Below are positions 12,843 through 23,032 of a stretch of 64,000 nt of DNA, piece after piece (within the stretch, counting starts at the first letter, position 1; each line of letters begins with the position of its first letter). Source of the DNA: Cannabis sativa (lineage: Eukaryota; Streptophyta; Magnoliopsida; Rosales; Cannabaceae); NCBI RefSeq assembly GCF_029168945.1, contig NC_083604.1, forward strand, positions 73,672,211 through 73,736,210. The letters are read 5' to 3'. A program made the position numbers and the translations under genes. Below the pieces are notes generated by a model that saw only the letters and a program-made list of their open reading frames with translations, searched no databases and was not told the origin of the DNA.

Positions 12843-13919
12843 CTAATTGTGGACATTCCCATCTCCATTATCGATATTCATGTTGTTATTAATGAGATAT
12901 TCATTAAAAAAATCTGCAATATCTAATTGCGTAATATCCAAAGGCTCTTTGAGAAAACCATCATCTTGATAGGCAAAATTTGCTTCTATTTTCTCCTTTC
13001 CTTTCACAGATGCTTGATAAAGATCAGCAAGGTGTTTTGCCGTACGACAGGCACGTGCCCAGTGTCCTTTTATTCCACATCTGGAACATAAGTTTTTAGA
13101 ATTTCTATGATTATTATTTTGAGGACCTTTTCCCTTGTTCTCAGTAGTTGTGCTTTTCATTGGAGTATATGAATTTTTATTTTGACCATTACGATGCCAA
13201 ACATTGCTTCGACCGCGATCGCGACCACGACCGCGACTTTGATTATGGTCACGACCACGTCTATTACTTCGATTATGATCACGACTACGACTATGATTAT
13301 GATTGTCAGCAATTGTAGCATTCACTTCAGGGAATGGAGCAGACCCAGTTGGGCGAGATTCATAATTTTTCATCAAAAGTTCATTATTCTGCTCAGCTAC
13401 TAGAAGACATGAAATCAATTCTGAATATTTTTTAAAATTTCGCTCTCTATATTGCTGCTGCAGGAGCACATTAGAGGCATGAAAAGTAGTATATGTTTTT
13501 TCTAACATTTCATAGTCAGTAATTTTTTCTCCACACAACATTAATTTAGAAGTGATATTAAACATTGCAGAGTTATAATCACTTACTGATTTAAAATCTT
13601 GCAACCTCAGGTGCAACCAATCATTCTTAGCCTTTGGCAATATGACAGTTTTTTGATGGTCATATATTTCTTTCAAATTTTGCCAAAGCACAAGAGGATC
13701 TTTTACGGTTAAATATTCAGATTTTAACCCCTCATGGAGATGATGGCGAAGGAAAATCATAGCCTTGGCCTTATTTTGTTTTGTTTCAGTATTTTGATCT
13801 TTGATGGTGTCTCCAAGACCCATAGCATCTAAATGGATTTCACCATCAAGAATCCATGACAAATAGTTTTTTCCAGAAATATCAAGTGCCACAAAATCAA
13901 GTTTTACAAGGTTTGTCAT
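12843..13919 (-). CDS. Copia gag (capsid/nucleocapsid) protein
   Basis: The 358 aa open frame begins MTNLVKLDFVALDISGKNY and continues through a UBN2-type gag region (about residues 40-190). A basic linker with many R, N and H residues follows (about 205-265), then a single CCHC zinc knuckle, CSRCGIKGHWARAC (about 281-294), that would bind element RNA. It ends with TAG at 12843-12845. The pol frame downstream is offset from gag, so gag and pol are not one continuous ORF here. Whether that is ancestral to the family or damage in this copy cannot be told from one copy. The start is the first ATG after the 5' leader. The frame is complete, so Gag might still be made. Confidence 0.88.
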   Translation of the reverse strand: MTNLVKLDFVALDISGKNYLSWILDGEIHLDAMGLGDTIKDQNTETKQNKAKAMIFLRHHLHEGLKSEYLTVKDPLVLWQNLKEIYDHQKTVILPKAKNDWLHLRLQDFKSVSDYNSAMFNITSKLMLCGEKITDYEMLEKTYTTFHASNVLLQQQYRERNFKKYSELISCLLVAEQNNELLMKNYESRPTGSAPFPEVNATIADNHNHSRSRDHNRSNRRGRDHNQSRGRGRDRGRSNVWHRNGQNKNSYTPMKSTTTENKGKGPQNNNHRNSKNLCSRCGIKGHWARACRTAKHLADLYQASVKGKEKIEANFAYQDDGFLKEPLDITQLDIADFFNEYLINNNMNIDNGDGNVHN

Positions 13920-14277
13920 GGAGAAAACTATATCAATATAAAGTGTAAATTATTAGACATATACATAAATTTTGGAAAAAAAAATACAACAAAATATAGT
14001 ACAATATAGAATAAGATAATAAGATTAAACAATATAATATGATAAACAAATCAACACACATATATAATATATAAGCATCTATATAGATATATATAAGCAT
14101 AGACATATATTGTATAAATATTAATTCATTAAAAAAAATGGCTAACTCGAATGTGTTTTGATCGGATGAGTATATATATATACATATATATATTTAGTGT
14201 ATCATGACTTTGAAGCAATTCGAGATCATATAACAAAAATATTGTCATACCTTGGTTAGAGGCTCGTGCTGATAACG

Positions 14278-14510
14278 TATTATGAAATATTAGTATTATG
14301 TAATATTATAATTTAGAGAAAGAAAATAGAGAAGAGATGAGAATTTTCTGAGTGTTTTATTCCAATAGGTGATCTCCTATTTATACACATACAATAGTCA
14401 AATATTAAGAAACTAAGAGAAATGGAAACTAAGAAAAAGGGAATGTTGATTACATTAATGGTAATAAATAAAAGATTTGGACATCCACATAATTAATACT
14501 ATTTATAACA
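14278..14510 (-). repeat. Copia 5' LTR
   Basis: This 233 bp LTR differs from its partner by one substitution. The minus-strand sequence just inside it (CGTTATCAGCACGAGCC, 14261-14277) is in the primer-binding position. I did not assign a tRNA to it. Confidence 0.95.
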
Positions 14511-14901
14511 ATTTTAACATTTTTGTGTACACATTCTATTTTAAAGTTAATTTATATTATTAATATTTTATGTATTTATTAATTATGTGTTTTTATTTTA
14601 ATAAATTATATAATATTTAGAGTATTAGTTTTTTAGACAAATAAATAGGTGACACATGTCGCTTCAGTCAACAATTAACAGTAAAATAGATGGATAAGTA
14701 ACAGAAGGACTATATTTCTACAAGTGTAAAATATAAAGGAGTATTATTAACAGACTATATATTTTAGGGGGAACAATACAATAGTGTCATAAGTTGAAGG
14801 GGCAAATATGCTAATTATTCTTATCTTTATTGTTTGTGGCTGCAAAAACCTTTATTTCCTTGAGGTGAGCCGCCTTATATATCTCTCTCTCTATATATAT
14901 A

Positions 14902-15836
14902 GGGTAATACTATGGTAGGACCTAGTAAAAGTTTCCTACCGGTAAGGAACTTTTTTTCTAACCGTTGATTTTAGATCTTGTGGTTATTATGAAGTAAGGT
15001 ATATACTCTTACTATAGGACTGCTTGTATACAATTAAAACTTTATACATATTATAATAATATTTTAATAATATATTTATTTTAAAAAATAAAATAATATT
15101 AATAATTAAAAAATTATTAATTTTTATTTTTTAATTATTATTATTATTATTTTCTAAAATTAATTTAAATTATTTTTATATAAATATTTATTTTCAAAAA
15201 TTCTTCTGATATCGGATCGCTTGAATGATTTTATATGCTCTTTAATTGGAACCGTACCAACTTGTTTCTCTTAAACTCAATTTTTTTGGCAAAAAAAAAT
15301 AATATCAAACCGAATTGATTAATTATTTTTATAAGTGGCGTCTCAAAAGAGCAGCCAAATAACAAAATAAAAACCACTGAAAAAACAGTCAATAACACCA
15401 GAATCACACACAGCCTAAAAGAAAAACAAAGAAAAGACTAGGTGTAAACATATATAAAAAAAAAAAAAACATCAGTAAATTATGAAAAGCCAAAAAAATG
15501 AGTTTAGAAAAAATAATTCTTTTTGAAAATAAATACCAATATAAAAATAATTCAAAATAACTTTTAAAAAAAAATAATTCAAAATAACTTTTAAAAAAAT
15601 AATTCAAAATAAAAATTAATAAATTTTTTAATTATTAATATTATTTTTTAAAAAAATAAATATAATTAAATATTATTATAATATGTATAAAGTTTTAATC
15701 GTATACAAGCAGTCCTATCGTAAGAGTATACACCTTACATCATAATAACCACAATAACCACATGATCTAAAATCAATGGTCAAAAAAAGTTTCCTACCGA
15801 TAGAGAATTTTTGCTAGGTCCTATCATAATTTTGTC
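14902..15836. mobile_element. Nonautonomous DNA transposon with long inverted repeats
   Basis: The left end (GGTAGGACCTAG, then AAGTTTCCTACCGG, and on to the GGACTGCTTGTATACAATTA block near 15018) is matched in reverse complement at the right end (TTAATCGTATACAAGCAGTCC near 15695, then CTAGGTCCTATCA near 15814). The arms are about 160-190 bp each. The interior is A/T rich with a short repeated 'aattcaaaataactttt' block around 15548-15612. Flanking TA repeats on both sides hide any target-site duplication. No coding region is present. Confidence 0.75.
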
Positions 15837-16484
15837 ATATATATATATATTCAAAATATTATAAATTATAATAACATGGATGAAACTTGAAAGGCTTGGT
15901 TATTGTTGCGTTGAATTTTTAATATGTGTTACTTAAGGGTATATTGATAGGTATATTCTTAACCAAAAAAAAGCAGAGATATACATTACTTATAATCTTA
16001 TTAATAATATGAAAGTAATTATGATGACGTTTTATGACACATCTATATTAGTGCCACTTGTTTAAATTAAAGTTTTTTGCAATATTATCTCTTGTTAATT
16101 CATAAGTGTTAGTTTGAGTGTGCTATAATAATTTGATTATATGCTAAACCGTTTCAAAGAAAATTTAGTGTATGGGAATATAATAATACTATGTAGTATT
16201 TCTCTATATTATTATATATGAAGGCCCCTCTATTCCTATCCTTTTTGACTAAAGTAGCAAATTTTTTAATAAGAATAAAATTTGGAATGTTCTAGACCAA
16301 GTATTTTTAAAATAACAACTATGGTTGAACACTTCCATCTTAGGTTTTTGGCTTTTTGGAAAGGAAAAAGAAATATATTAATTGTATATAATTTAATTAT
16401 TATAATTAAGTAGATTAGAAAAAGTAAACCGGCCTCACTTGCCAATGTAAACATCAACGATAATTAATGACCATAATGAATTAA

Positions 16485-17040
16485 AGTTCAAAACCCCTTA
16501 ATTATCAATTTATTTGTAAAAAATTATCCAACCTTATATTTTGGTGGGAAAACCCTCCAACGTACTGTTCCGTTTACATTTTTAAGGTGTCGTCTGTCCA
16601 ACCTCGTTAAGTCTTAATTTTGCCCACGTGACAATAAAAGGTCACTAAAAAATTATCTTATGTGGCAATATTTTACAAAATAAAAATAAAAAATTTAAGA
16701 GTAATTTGCGACAAAACTCCCCCAACTATCAATTTACTTGTAAAAAACTATCTAACCTTAAAGTTTTTTGAATGATTTTTTACAAGTAAATTGATAGTTG
16801 GGGGGGTTTTGCTGTAAATTACTCTTAAAGTTTTTATTTTATTTTGTAAAATATGGCCACATAGGATAATTTTTTAGTGACCTGTCATTGCCAAGTGGAC
16901 AAAATTAGGACTTAACGAGACTTGGACAGACGGCACCTTAAAAATGTAAACGGAACTTTGGAGAATTTTCCCACTAAAATATGAGGTTGGATGGTTTGCA
17001 AGTAAATTAATAGTTAAGGAAATTTTGCCGCAAATTACTC
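16485..17040. repeat. Long palindrome: foldback MITE with an inner MITE-like core
   Basis: The arms of roughly 260 bp are near-perfect reverse complements around a centre at about 16762. Shared blocks include CCGTTTACATTTTTAAGGTG with its complement and GGTCACTAAAAAATTATC with its complement. The core at 16699-16825 is itself a small inverted-repeat unit beginning GAGTAATTTGCGAC, and a related terminal sequence recurs at the outer right end (GCCGCAAATTACTC near 17027-17040). The structure could fold into a very long hairpin. No coding content is present. Confidence 0.8.
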
Positions 17041-17818
17041 TTTTTTTATTATTATTAATTATTTTACATTTCAAATTAAAATAGTTATATTGAAGAATTG
17101 TTTGCTTTCTGTTTTGGTTATGCTAATCTGATTCATATATTTTATTTTTGGTAAAGTTTACCAAATGATTGTGGTCCTTTAGAAATTTATATGGTCACTA
17201 ATCTCTTTACTATTCCACTTTATATATTACTCTATTTATATATATAAAGGCACACTCAAAATTGGTACTATTAGTTTTAATATAGTAAATTACAATACAT
17301 TATTAGATAAGTCATGTTGTATTAATTATAAGTGGAAGTGCACCCATCAATTCTTAACCTAGAACATTTATTATTTTAGTATAATTTGAGTGTCACAATT
17401 TTTTTAGAATTGTGAAAAAGTATTATTGATATCTAATATTTTTTTAGTGTCATACTACTATTAGTATAATTAAATATCGTGTTTCATATAATTTAAAAAA
17501 ATAATTTTTAAAAAATATCACTAACCAATTATGAGGCATTACTTATAGAAAGTGTTGAGCATCACTGATACTTAATAGCAATACTTCTATTTCTTTTAGC
17601 ACCTGCATATTTTATATACAAAGAATTGAGTAGAAAAACAATTATATAGGCCCCAAAATTTTATTTTGTACTCTAAATAGTTTAGGACTAATTAACCAAG
17701 ACAAAATGGTATATATTAGTTTATTGACCACGATGATGTGCCATTTTTATTTAAATCAATTATTAGCGCATAACATGGGTCATGAATTTTGAAAATTTAA
17801 GTTTTATGACAATATTAA
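17041..17818. other. Gene-free spacer
   Basis: AT-rich sequence with no gene, RNA or clear element boundary visible. Confidence 0.45.
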
Positions 17819-17827
17819 TAAATATTA

Positions 17828-18104
17828 GGGATTATTTAATAAATACACAAAACAACAAAAAAAAAATATAAAAATATAGTTTTATGGAATTTTAAATATT
17901 TTTACGATTTCTTTTTACAAAAAATACAGTATTTTTATGTTGTACTCTTGTTTATTGTTTTGATATTATTTAGATGTTACTTTCATGTCACTTTTATGTA
18001 GTTTTCTTGTTATTTTCATGTTATTTTTATAAAAAATCGTAAAAAATGTAAAAAAAATCTTTAAACGTAAAAATATAAAAAATAGTGTCTTATGTAATTA
18101 TTCC
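17828..18104. mobile_element. Mutator-like MITE, family 2, copy 1
   Basis: A 277 bp element flanked by a perfect 9 bp duplication TAAATATTA at 17819-17827 and 18105-18113. The ends are GGGATTATTTAATAAA and, in reverse complement, GGAATAATTACATAAG. It is related in inverted orientation to 28447-28784, sharing AATAATTACATAAG and the runs of 'acataaaa/gtaacatgaaa' units. A 9 bp duplication points to the Mutator superfamily. Confidence 0.75.
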
Positions 18105-18811
18105 TAAATATTATACGAGAACCAAATTATAGTAAAGATAATGAAAAATTATAAAGATGGAGTAATAGTATTAACCAAATGGTCAATTGAAGTTCAATAA
18201 TACCAATTTTTTGAGATTTTTTTTTTCTTTGATATAGCACCAATTTTATGAGCTTTCACTATTAATTTTCTTACTTTTTCTAATAAAAACATTTGTTTTT
18301 TTGTTGTCTTTTTTCTTTTCTGGCTTTTAATAATAATAATAATAATCCATAATTGTTTTGTGTTTTTTTTAGAGAAAAAACCTCATAAAGAAAGACTTCA
18401 ACAAAAGGGCGGAAAATAAAAAAGATCATTATAGAATAACATCAGTCATAATTTTATTTTATTTTATTTATTATTTTTTTCTTACAGTTTAAATGAAATA
18501 GTCATACTTGAATTGTCAACCAGAATATTTTAGTTATTTACATAAATATTAAAGTCTTTTTTTCATGGAGTATTGTTCAATCATGTTTATTAAATAAATA
18601 GCAATTTGTTTTGGGTTATAAATTTTGGTGATAAAATAAACAAAAATACACGAAATAAATACAAAAGGTGGTGGGTACAACCGTAGACCCAATAACAATT
18701 AAGTGATAAAGTGTGACCAAGTAGTAGTACAACCCAACCCACTTTTCATTTTCAGCTCAATTAAATTTATATATTTCATTAAAATCACTTATGACTTAAT
18801 ATTAATTTTAA

Positions 18812-19208
18812 GGTTAATTAGTAATTTTTCTCCCGAACTTTGACCTGTACTAAATCATAGCTCCTGAACTTTTTGTGCCGTTAAAAATTCTCCCTGAACT
18901 ATTAAGATTGTTAGATTTAAAGACTTTTATCAAATTTTAGTAAAAAAATTCTAGCATAGATGAAAATTCAGGGGGCATGATTTAGTACATATTAAAATTT
19001 GAGGGACATGATTTGGTAGATATCAAAGTCTGGGGAGCATCGTTTAGTACATTAACAATCACTGAAATAGTAAAATTAAATGAAATTAGACAAAAGTCCT
19101 TAAATCTAACAATCTCAATAGTTCAGGGAGAATTTTTAACGGCCAAAAAATTTCAAGGAACATGATTTAGTATATGTCAAAGTTCGGGAAAAAAATTGCT
19201 AATTAACC
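18812..19208. mobile_element. Mutator-like MITE, family 1, copy 1
   Basis: A 397 bp element with ends GGTTAATTAG / CTAATTAACC, flanked by a perfect 9 bp duplication TAATTTTAA at 18803-18811 and 19209-19217. It is almost self-complementary, with repeated phrases such as ACTAAATCATG, GAACTTTGAC and GTTAAAAATTC in both orientations. Further copies lie at 30369-30754 and 55864-56261. Confidence 0.9.
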
Positions 19209-19217
19209 TAATTTTAA

Positions 19218-20200
19218 TATTGTATTATTGACGATGGTTTCATATAGGCTATAATCTTTGGATATTTGTTTAATAATTCTAGTTGATTAAAAATAGCTTG
19301 CACATAAAAATCTTCATAAATTATTATATCAATTTCACGATTAAAATTTATAAGGTTTTTTCCGTATGTATATATTAAAATAGTAAAAATATTACACAAA
19401 TATATTGAGCAGATCTTATAAATATTTATACAACCCAACAATAAAAATTTACAAAAATATATCTTGCTCTGTCTATTTAGTCTTACTAACCACTTTCTTC
19501 AACGACGACAACTTCCAATAACTAACTCAGCAACCTAACACAACTGAAATAAAATTCAATCAGAAAGAGAACCACCATTAATTTTAGCGAATTCATCTGG
19601 GAAGAAAACCAATATCAATCAAAACAGAGGCTATTTCGAATTCATGAAAAAAAATGTAGAAAAACTACAACAAAACTAAAATTCAACCAAAAATCTGGTT
19701 TAATTTGCATAAAACTAATGTCCTGACTTCAATTTTTAAATCCATGAAATGCAGATCTCAAAAAGTTGAACTGGAGTTCCCAAACAATCTAACTCAGGTA
19801 TAATCCAAAAAAAAATTACATCAATACTATAGTTAAATATTTATCCCGATGTATATTTTTGTTGTTTTTTAGATTTCTAATGGTGAATTTGTTCATATTT
19901 AATCACAAATAGAATAATAAATTCACATGTAGATAGAGTTACGTACGTAAAAATATTGTTATAGTTTTTTATGTTTCATAACAGTTGCATAAATATTTTG
20001 CTAACTCTCTAAAACTTGACATATCAATTATTACAAATTGATAACGATAAAATAGATTTGATCATATTTGCAAGTGTTTTATATCGTCAATACAAGACAA
20101 AACTTTTTAATGATACTTTTATAGCATGGTTAGTCTTATTAATATACTAAATTAGTTGATATAAAGTTAGTAAATAGAGGTATAACAATTCTTCTACATA
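19218..20200. other. Gene-free spacer
   Basis: No gene is visible. Codon-like composition at 19480-19830 (CAAC, GAAA rich) hints at an old coding or leader relic, but there is no readable frame. Confidence 0.4.
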
Positions 20201-20214
20201 CAACTAAAATTGAA

Positions 20215-20405
20215 AGAACATGACTTCACAAGATATCCATTGTGTGTGATCCAGAAGACCAAGAAAAGAAGATTTCTAGGTGCATGGAAAAAAAAGGAAT
20301 AGGTGCAGCAAATGTGGCCAAAAAAGTTACAACTGGAAGACATAACATAACCAAGCAATTAGATATTGAGAGAGTTGGGCTCACGTCTGGGTTGGAACTA
20401 TAGCT
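20215..20405 (+). pseudogene. Possible MuDR-type zinc-knuckle fragment
   Basis: A short frame reads RCSKCGQKSYNWKT and then a stop, close to the C-x2-C-x4-H-x4-C knuckle at the C-terminus of MuDR/FAR1-like transposases. His is replaced by Tyr and the last Cys position falls at the stop. It is preceded in another frame by RRPRK-like residues, also usual before that knuckle. This is a weak call on a decayed fragment with frame changes. Confidence 0.35.
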
Positions 20406-20639
20406 CAACTTAGTCATCTGGGCGAATAATAAATCAGATTGGGCCTAGGTTGGGCCGGTCTTAGCTAGTATTTGTACTTTAAAATTGTACATGTCATCGT
20501 TCTGAAAACTCGAATAACACTTATAAATAAATATATTGATAGTAATATTACTAATCTTTGTTGAAATAATATAACCACAGTAGATATCCAGATATAGCAT
20601 CAGATATCAATAGTTCATGGATATAATTGGGATTATCGG

Positions 20640-21560
20640 GTCACCAAATCACACTACCATTAGCCAACAAGACAAGTTTGACCAAAGAATGAGCAATAAT
20701 ATTACAAGTTCTAAAGCAATGGGCAAACTAACATCTTTGAACTTACTATAATGACCAAAAATGCCATCCAAAATAAGTCCCAAAGAAGTAATAAAAGACA
20801 CATTGCTCTTAATTTTAAGAATAACACTCAAACAATCAAATTCAGTAATAATGTTGCCATACCCAAAAGAGAGGCATTGAGCCAAGGCTTGCTGGATAGG
20901 TAAAGCTTACGCAACTTGAGGGTTGAAGCAACCCTCTAATTTCCAACTCGCTGAAGCCCGAACTACACCAAACTCATCACAGATTAGCATACCCAAACCA
21001 TTATAGTTGCCAACCGAATCAATGACAACATCAGTGTTGACTTTGAGGCTACCCAGAGGAGGACTCAAATAATTTCATTTCTACAGATCAAGGTTCGAGC
21101 TCTTCAAATCAATCCAATCAGTTGTAAGCGATTAGAAAAGCTTGCACAAGGGGGCGCCTCTTATGTCTGGTAATCAGCTTTGTTTGACAGCCATCTATGA
21201 CTCGTTGAAGGTGCTTGAGGACACACCGCCGATCGAGAAGAAGAACTAGACACCACTAGACTTGAAGAAGAAGGAATCACCATCTTTCGCCTTTCGTTTT
21301 GAAAGTCTCTAAGGTAATCTCGAGCCCAATTAACCTGAAAGCTTGGCAACATCTCGATATTGTTGTGAACTTTTTTATTTTGCTTATGCCAAAATCTTCA
21401 CATAATCACCATCGCCAACTCAGTTAAAACTTTTAGAAGTAGATCAATAAATCTATAAAATAAAACTTATAAAATCCTCACAATCAATGAGATGATCCCC
21501 TAGATTAAACTCAAAAAATTTTCTACAAGGCAAAAAGAAAGAGCACCCCTAAAGAGTATG
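20640..21560 (-). pseudogene. LINE relic: zf-RVT end and RNase H, frameshifted
   Basis: Minus-strand reading gives, in order, a zf-RVT-like end (VIMWRFWHKQNKKV near 21420-21365), a linker (NWARDYLRDFQNERRKMV near 21330-21275), then an RNase H region beginning LGSLKVNTDVVIDS near 21045. That continues through QQALAQCLSFGYGN and EFDCLSVILKIKSN to NIIAHSLVKLVLLANG near 20650. Several frame changes and stops break it. It is a different, older LINE copy from that at 3140-4684 and has no recognisable poly(A) tail. Confidence 0.7.
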
Positions 21561-22080
21561 ATGAGTAGTTTATTCTTTTCACAGGCAAAGCCGATTAAAC
21601 GGGTATGCAAGGTAGGCACGTGCCTAGGGCCCCTATCAAACTGAGGTCCCGAACAAATAAGTTATTTCATTTTTCAATATAAAAATTTAAAAATACTAGT
21701 ATAATATCATAGTATAGGTTAGTGTGGTGGCAACGGCAACCGTGTTGCACGAAGTTTTTTAGGTTGTTGCTCAAAATAAATTTTAAAAATAACCTGACCT
21801 GATAGTGTTATAATTTAATTGGTTTTTGTTTTCTTGTATTTGTTCATTATTTGTGCTAGATTCTGGTATTAAGTTAATTATATTAAAAAAAACAAATTAA
21901 CGAAAATTAAGCACATAGTATTATTTTGTATCATTTTAAGAAAACACACAAGCACATTTATTATTAAATAAAATAAAAAATCTAAACGGTAATTTTTATA
22001 AAAAAAAATACAAATTTCAAAATAGTATTTAATCTTAATTATGAAATTTCTATTTTTATTTTTTTTAAAAAAAGTAACAG
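21561..22080. other. Gene-free stretch upstream of the DUF1685 gene
   Basis: No coding frame is visible. A GC-richer patch at 21590-21650 (GGCACGTGCCTAGGGCCCC) looks like part of a transposon but has no defined ends. Confidence 0.4.
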
Positions 22081-22090
22081 ATCATCATAA

Positions 22091-22132
22091 TGACGTGGAC
22101 CAACCAAAACAAAGTCTGTGAAAGGGGTCCAC
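22091..22132 (+). promoter_or_regulatory. Candidate TCP/bZIP sites upstream of the DUF1685 gene
   Basis: TGACGTGG (22091-22098) overlaps GTGGACC (22095-22101), and GGGTCCAC follows at 22125-22132. The latter fits the class II TCP consensus GTGGNCCC on the opposite strand. The sites lie about 190-230 bp before the start codon. A CT-rich stretch (about 22152-22170) follows, in the position expected for the core promoter or leader. Motif matches alone do not prove binding. Confidence 0.35.
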
Positions 22133-22317
22133 CTCCACTTGCCCTTAATATTCTCTCTCTCCCCCCCCCTTAACACCCCATTTAAAATGCCTCTTCTTTT
22201 TTTAATTTCAAATATCAAAACCCAAAAACCATAGCAAACCAACAACCACTGCGCGAGGTCCTCCGACCTCCGCGCCTCTCCGATCACCACCACCACCGGC
22301 CTACGCCATCATCAGCC

Positions 22318-23032
22318 ATGTCTGATAATTCTCACGACCAAGATCCTCCTCTCCAAGACCATGCCTCTGCCTCCTACTCTGCTCTCCCTCTCCACATGGT
22401 CTTTCGTCCCGTCGCGCACGATCCACACGCGCCGCCTCCCCTTTCCCTCCACAAGCAGCGATCGTGGTCTCCGGACGCTTACAGAGACGAAGCTTGGCTG
22501 AGGAGAAAGAAGAGCAACAATAGGAAGAAGCAGAGGAGCAAGAGCGTTACTGACGAAGACGTTGACGAGCTCAAAGCCTGTATCGAACTCGGATTCGGAT
22601 TCGACTCTCCTGAGGCCGATCATCAACGACTCTCCGATACTTTACCAGCTCTTGGTCTCTATTACGCCGTCAACAAACACTACTACGATTCTCTCTCCAA
22701 ACCGTTTACTCTCCCTCCTCCTCCTCCTCCTCCACCGCCGCCGCCGCCTCCGCCGCTTCCTCCGATGACGTTAACAGCGTCTACGTCATCAACAGCTTCG
22801 GATTGCGAAACTCCGTCTCCTTCTGGAAGTCCTCACACCATGTTTGGACCTGGTATTTTCCCCAATTCTATCTCTATTGATTATTAGTTTTAATTGTTTA
22901 TTTAGTTTTTTTATTTTTATTTTGGTTTGTGTTTGGTTGTTGGGAAAATAAGATGATACGCCCCAAACAGTGAAAACAAGGCTAAGGCAGTGGGCTCAGG
23001 TGGTTGCTTGTTCGGTTCGACAATGCTCTTAG
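22318..23032 (+). CDS. DUF1685 family protein, two coding exons
   Basis: Exon 1 is 22318-22852, the intron 22853-22952 (100 bp, GT..AG), and exon 2 22953-23032, giving about 204 aa. Recognisable plant DUF1685 features are the R/K-rich segment WLRRKKSNNRKKQRSKS (about residues 60-76), the core DEDVDELKACIELGFGF (79-95), the LPALGLYYAVNKHY block (109-122), and a C-terminal tail after the splice reading TPQTVKTRLRQWAQVVACSV. Reading straight through the intron would give 189 aa and lose this conserved tail, so the spliced form is preferred. A run of 14 prolines (about 133-146), encoded by CCT/CCG triplets, is followed by a Ser/Thr-rich linker. There is no signal peptide or membrane segment. The molecular function of this family is not known to me. 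Confidence 0.85.

Larger units (their letters stand above)
7985..14510 (-). mobile_element. Copia LTR retrotransposon, complete but with coding stops
   Basis: LTRs lie at 7985-9068 (3' LTR in element orientation, interrupted by a MITE) and 14278-14510 (5' LTR). They are flanked by a perfect 5 bp target-site duplication ATTTT at 7980-7984 and 14511-14515. The uninterrupted LTR length is 233 bp, and the two LTRs differ at one position (G at 8981, T at 14423). A polypurine tract (AAGGGGGAG on the minus strand) adjoins the 3' LTR at about 9069-9079. Coding order on the minus strand is gag, protease, integrase, reverse transcriptase, RNase H, which defines Copia. The pol frame has four in-frame TGA codons, so this copy is probably not autonomous. 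Confidence 0.95.
5232..14820. mobile_element. Old Mutator-like element split by a Copia insertion
   Basis: The left end (GAATAATTATC..., then CTCAACTTATGACACTA at about 5256-5272) is the reverse complement of the right end at about 14660-14820. The terminal inverted repeats are roughly 160 bp and diverged. The flanks are a near-perfect 9 bp duplication, 5223-5231 against 14821-14829, typical of Mutator-like elements. Removing the 6.5 kb Copia element at 7985-14510 leaves about 3.1 kb. The interior has no transposase. It contains a pyrimidine-rich, leader-like stretch at about 5700-5880, which could be captured host sequence, and otherwise very AT-rich DNA. Nonautonomous status is inferred. 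Confidence 0.65.

Noticed and set aside
13182..13403. Thr/Met-rich plus-strand frame
   Set aside because: Antisense shadow of the basic linker of the Copia gag.
22312..22626. 104-codon minus-strand frame opposite DUF1685 exon 1
   Set aside because: It mirrors the GC-richer codons of the real exon. There are no recognisable features and no promoter.
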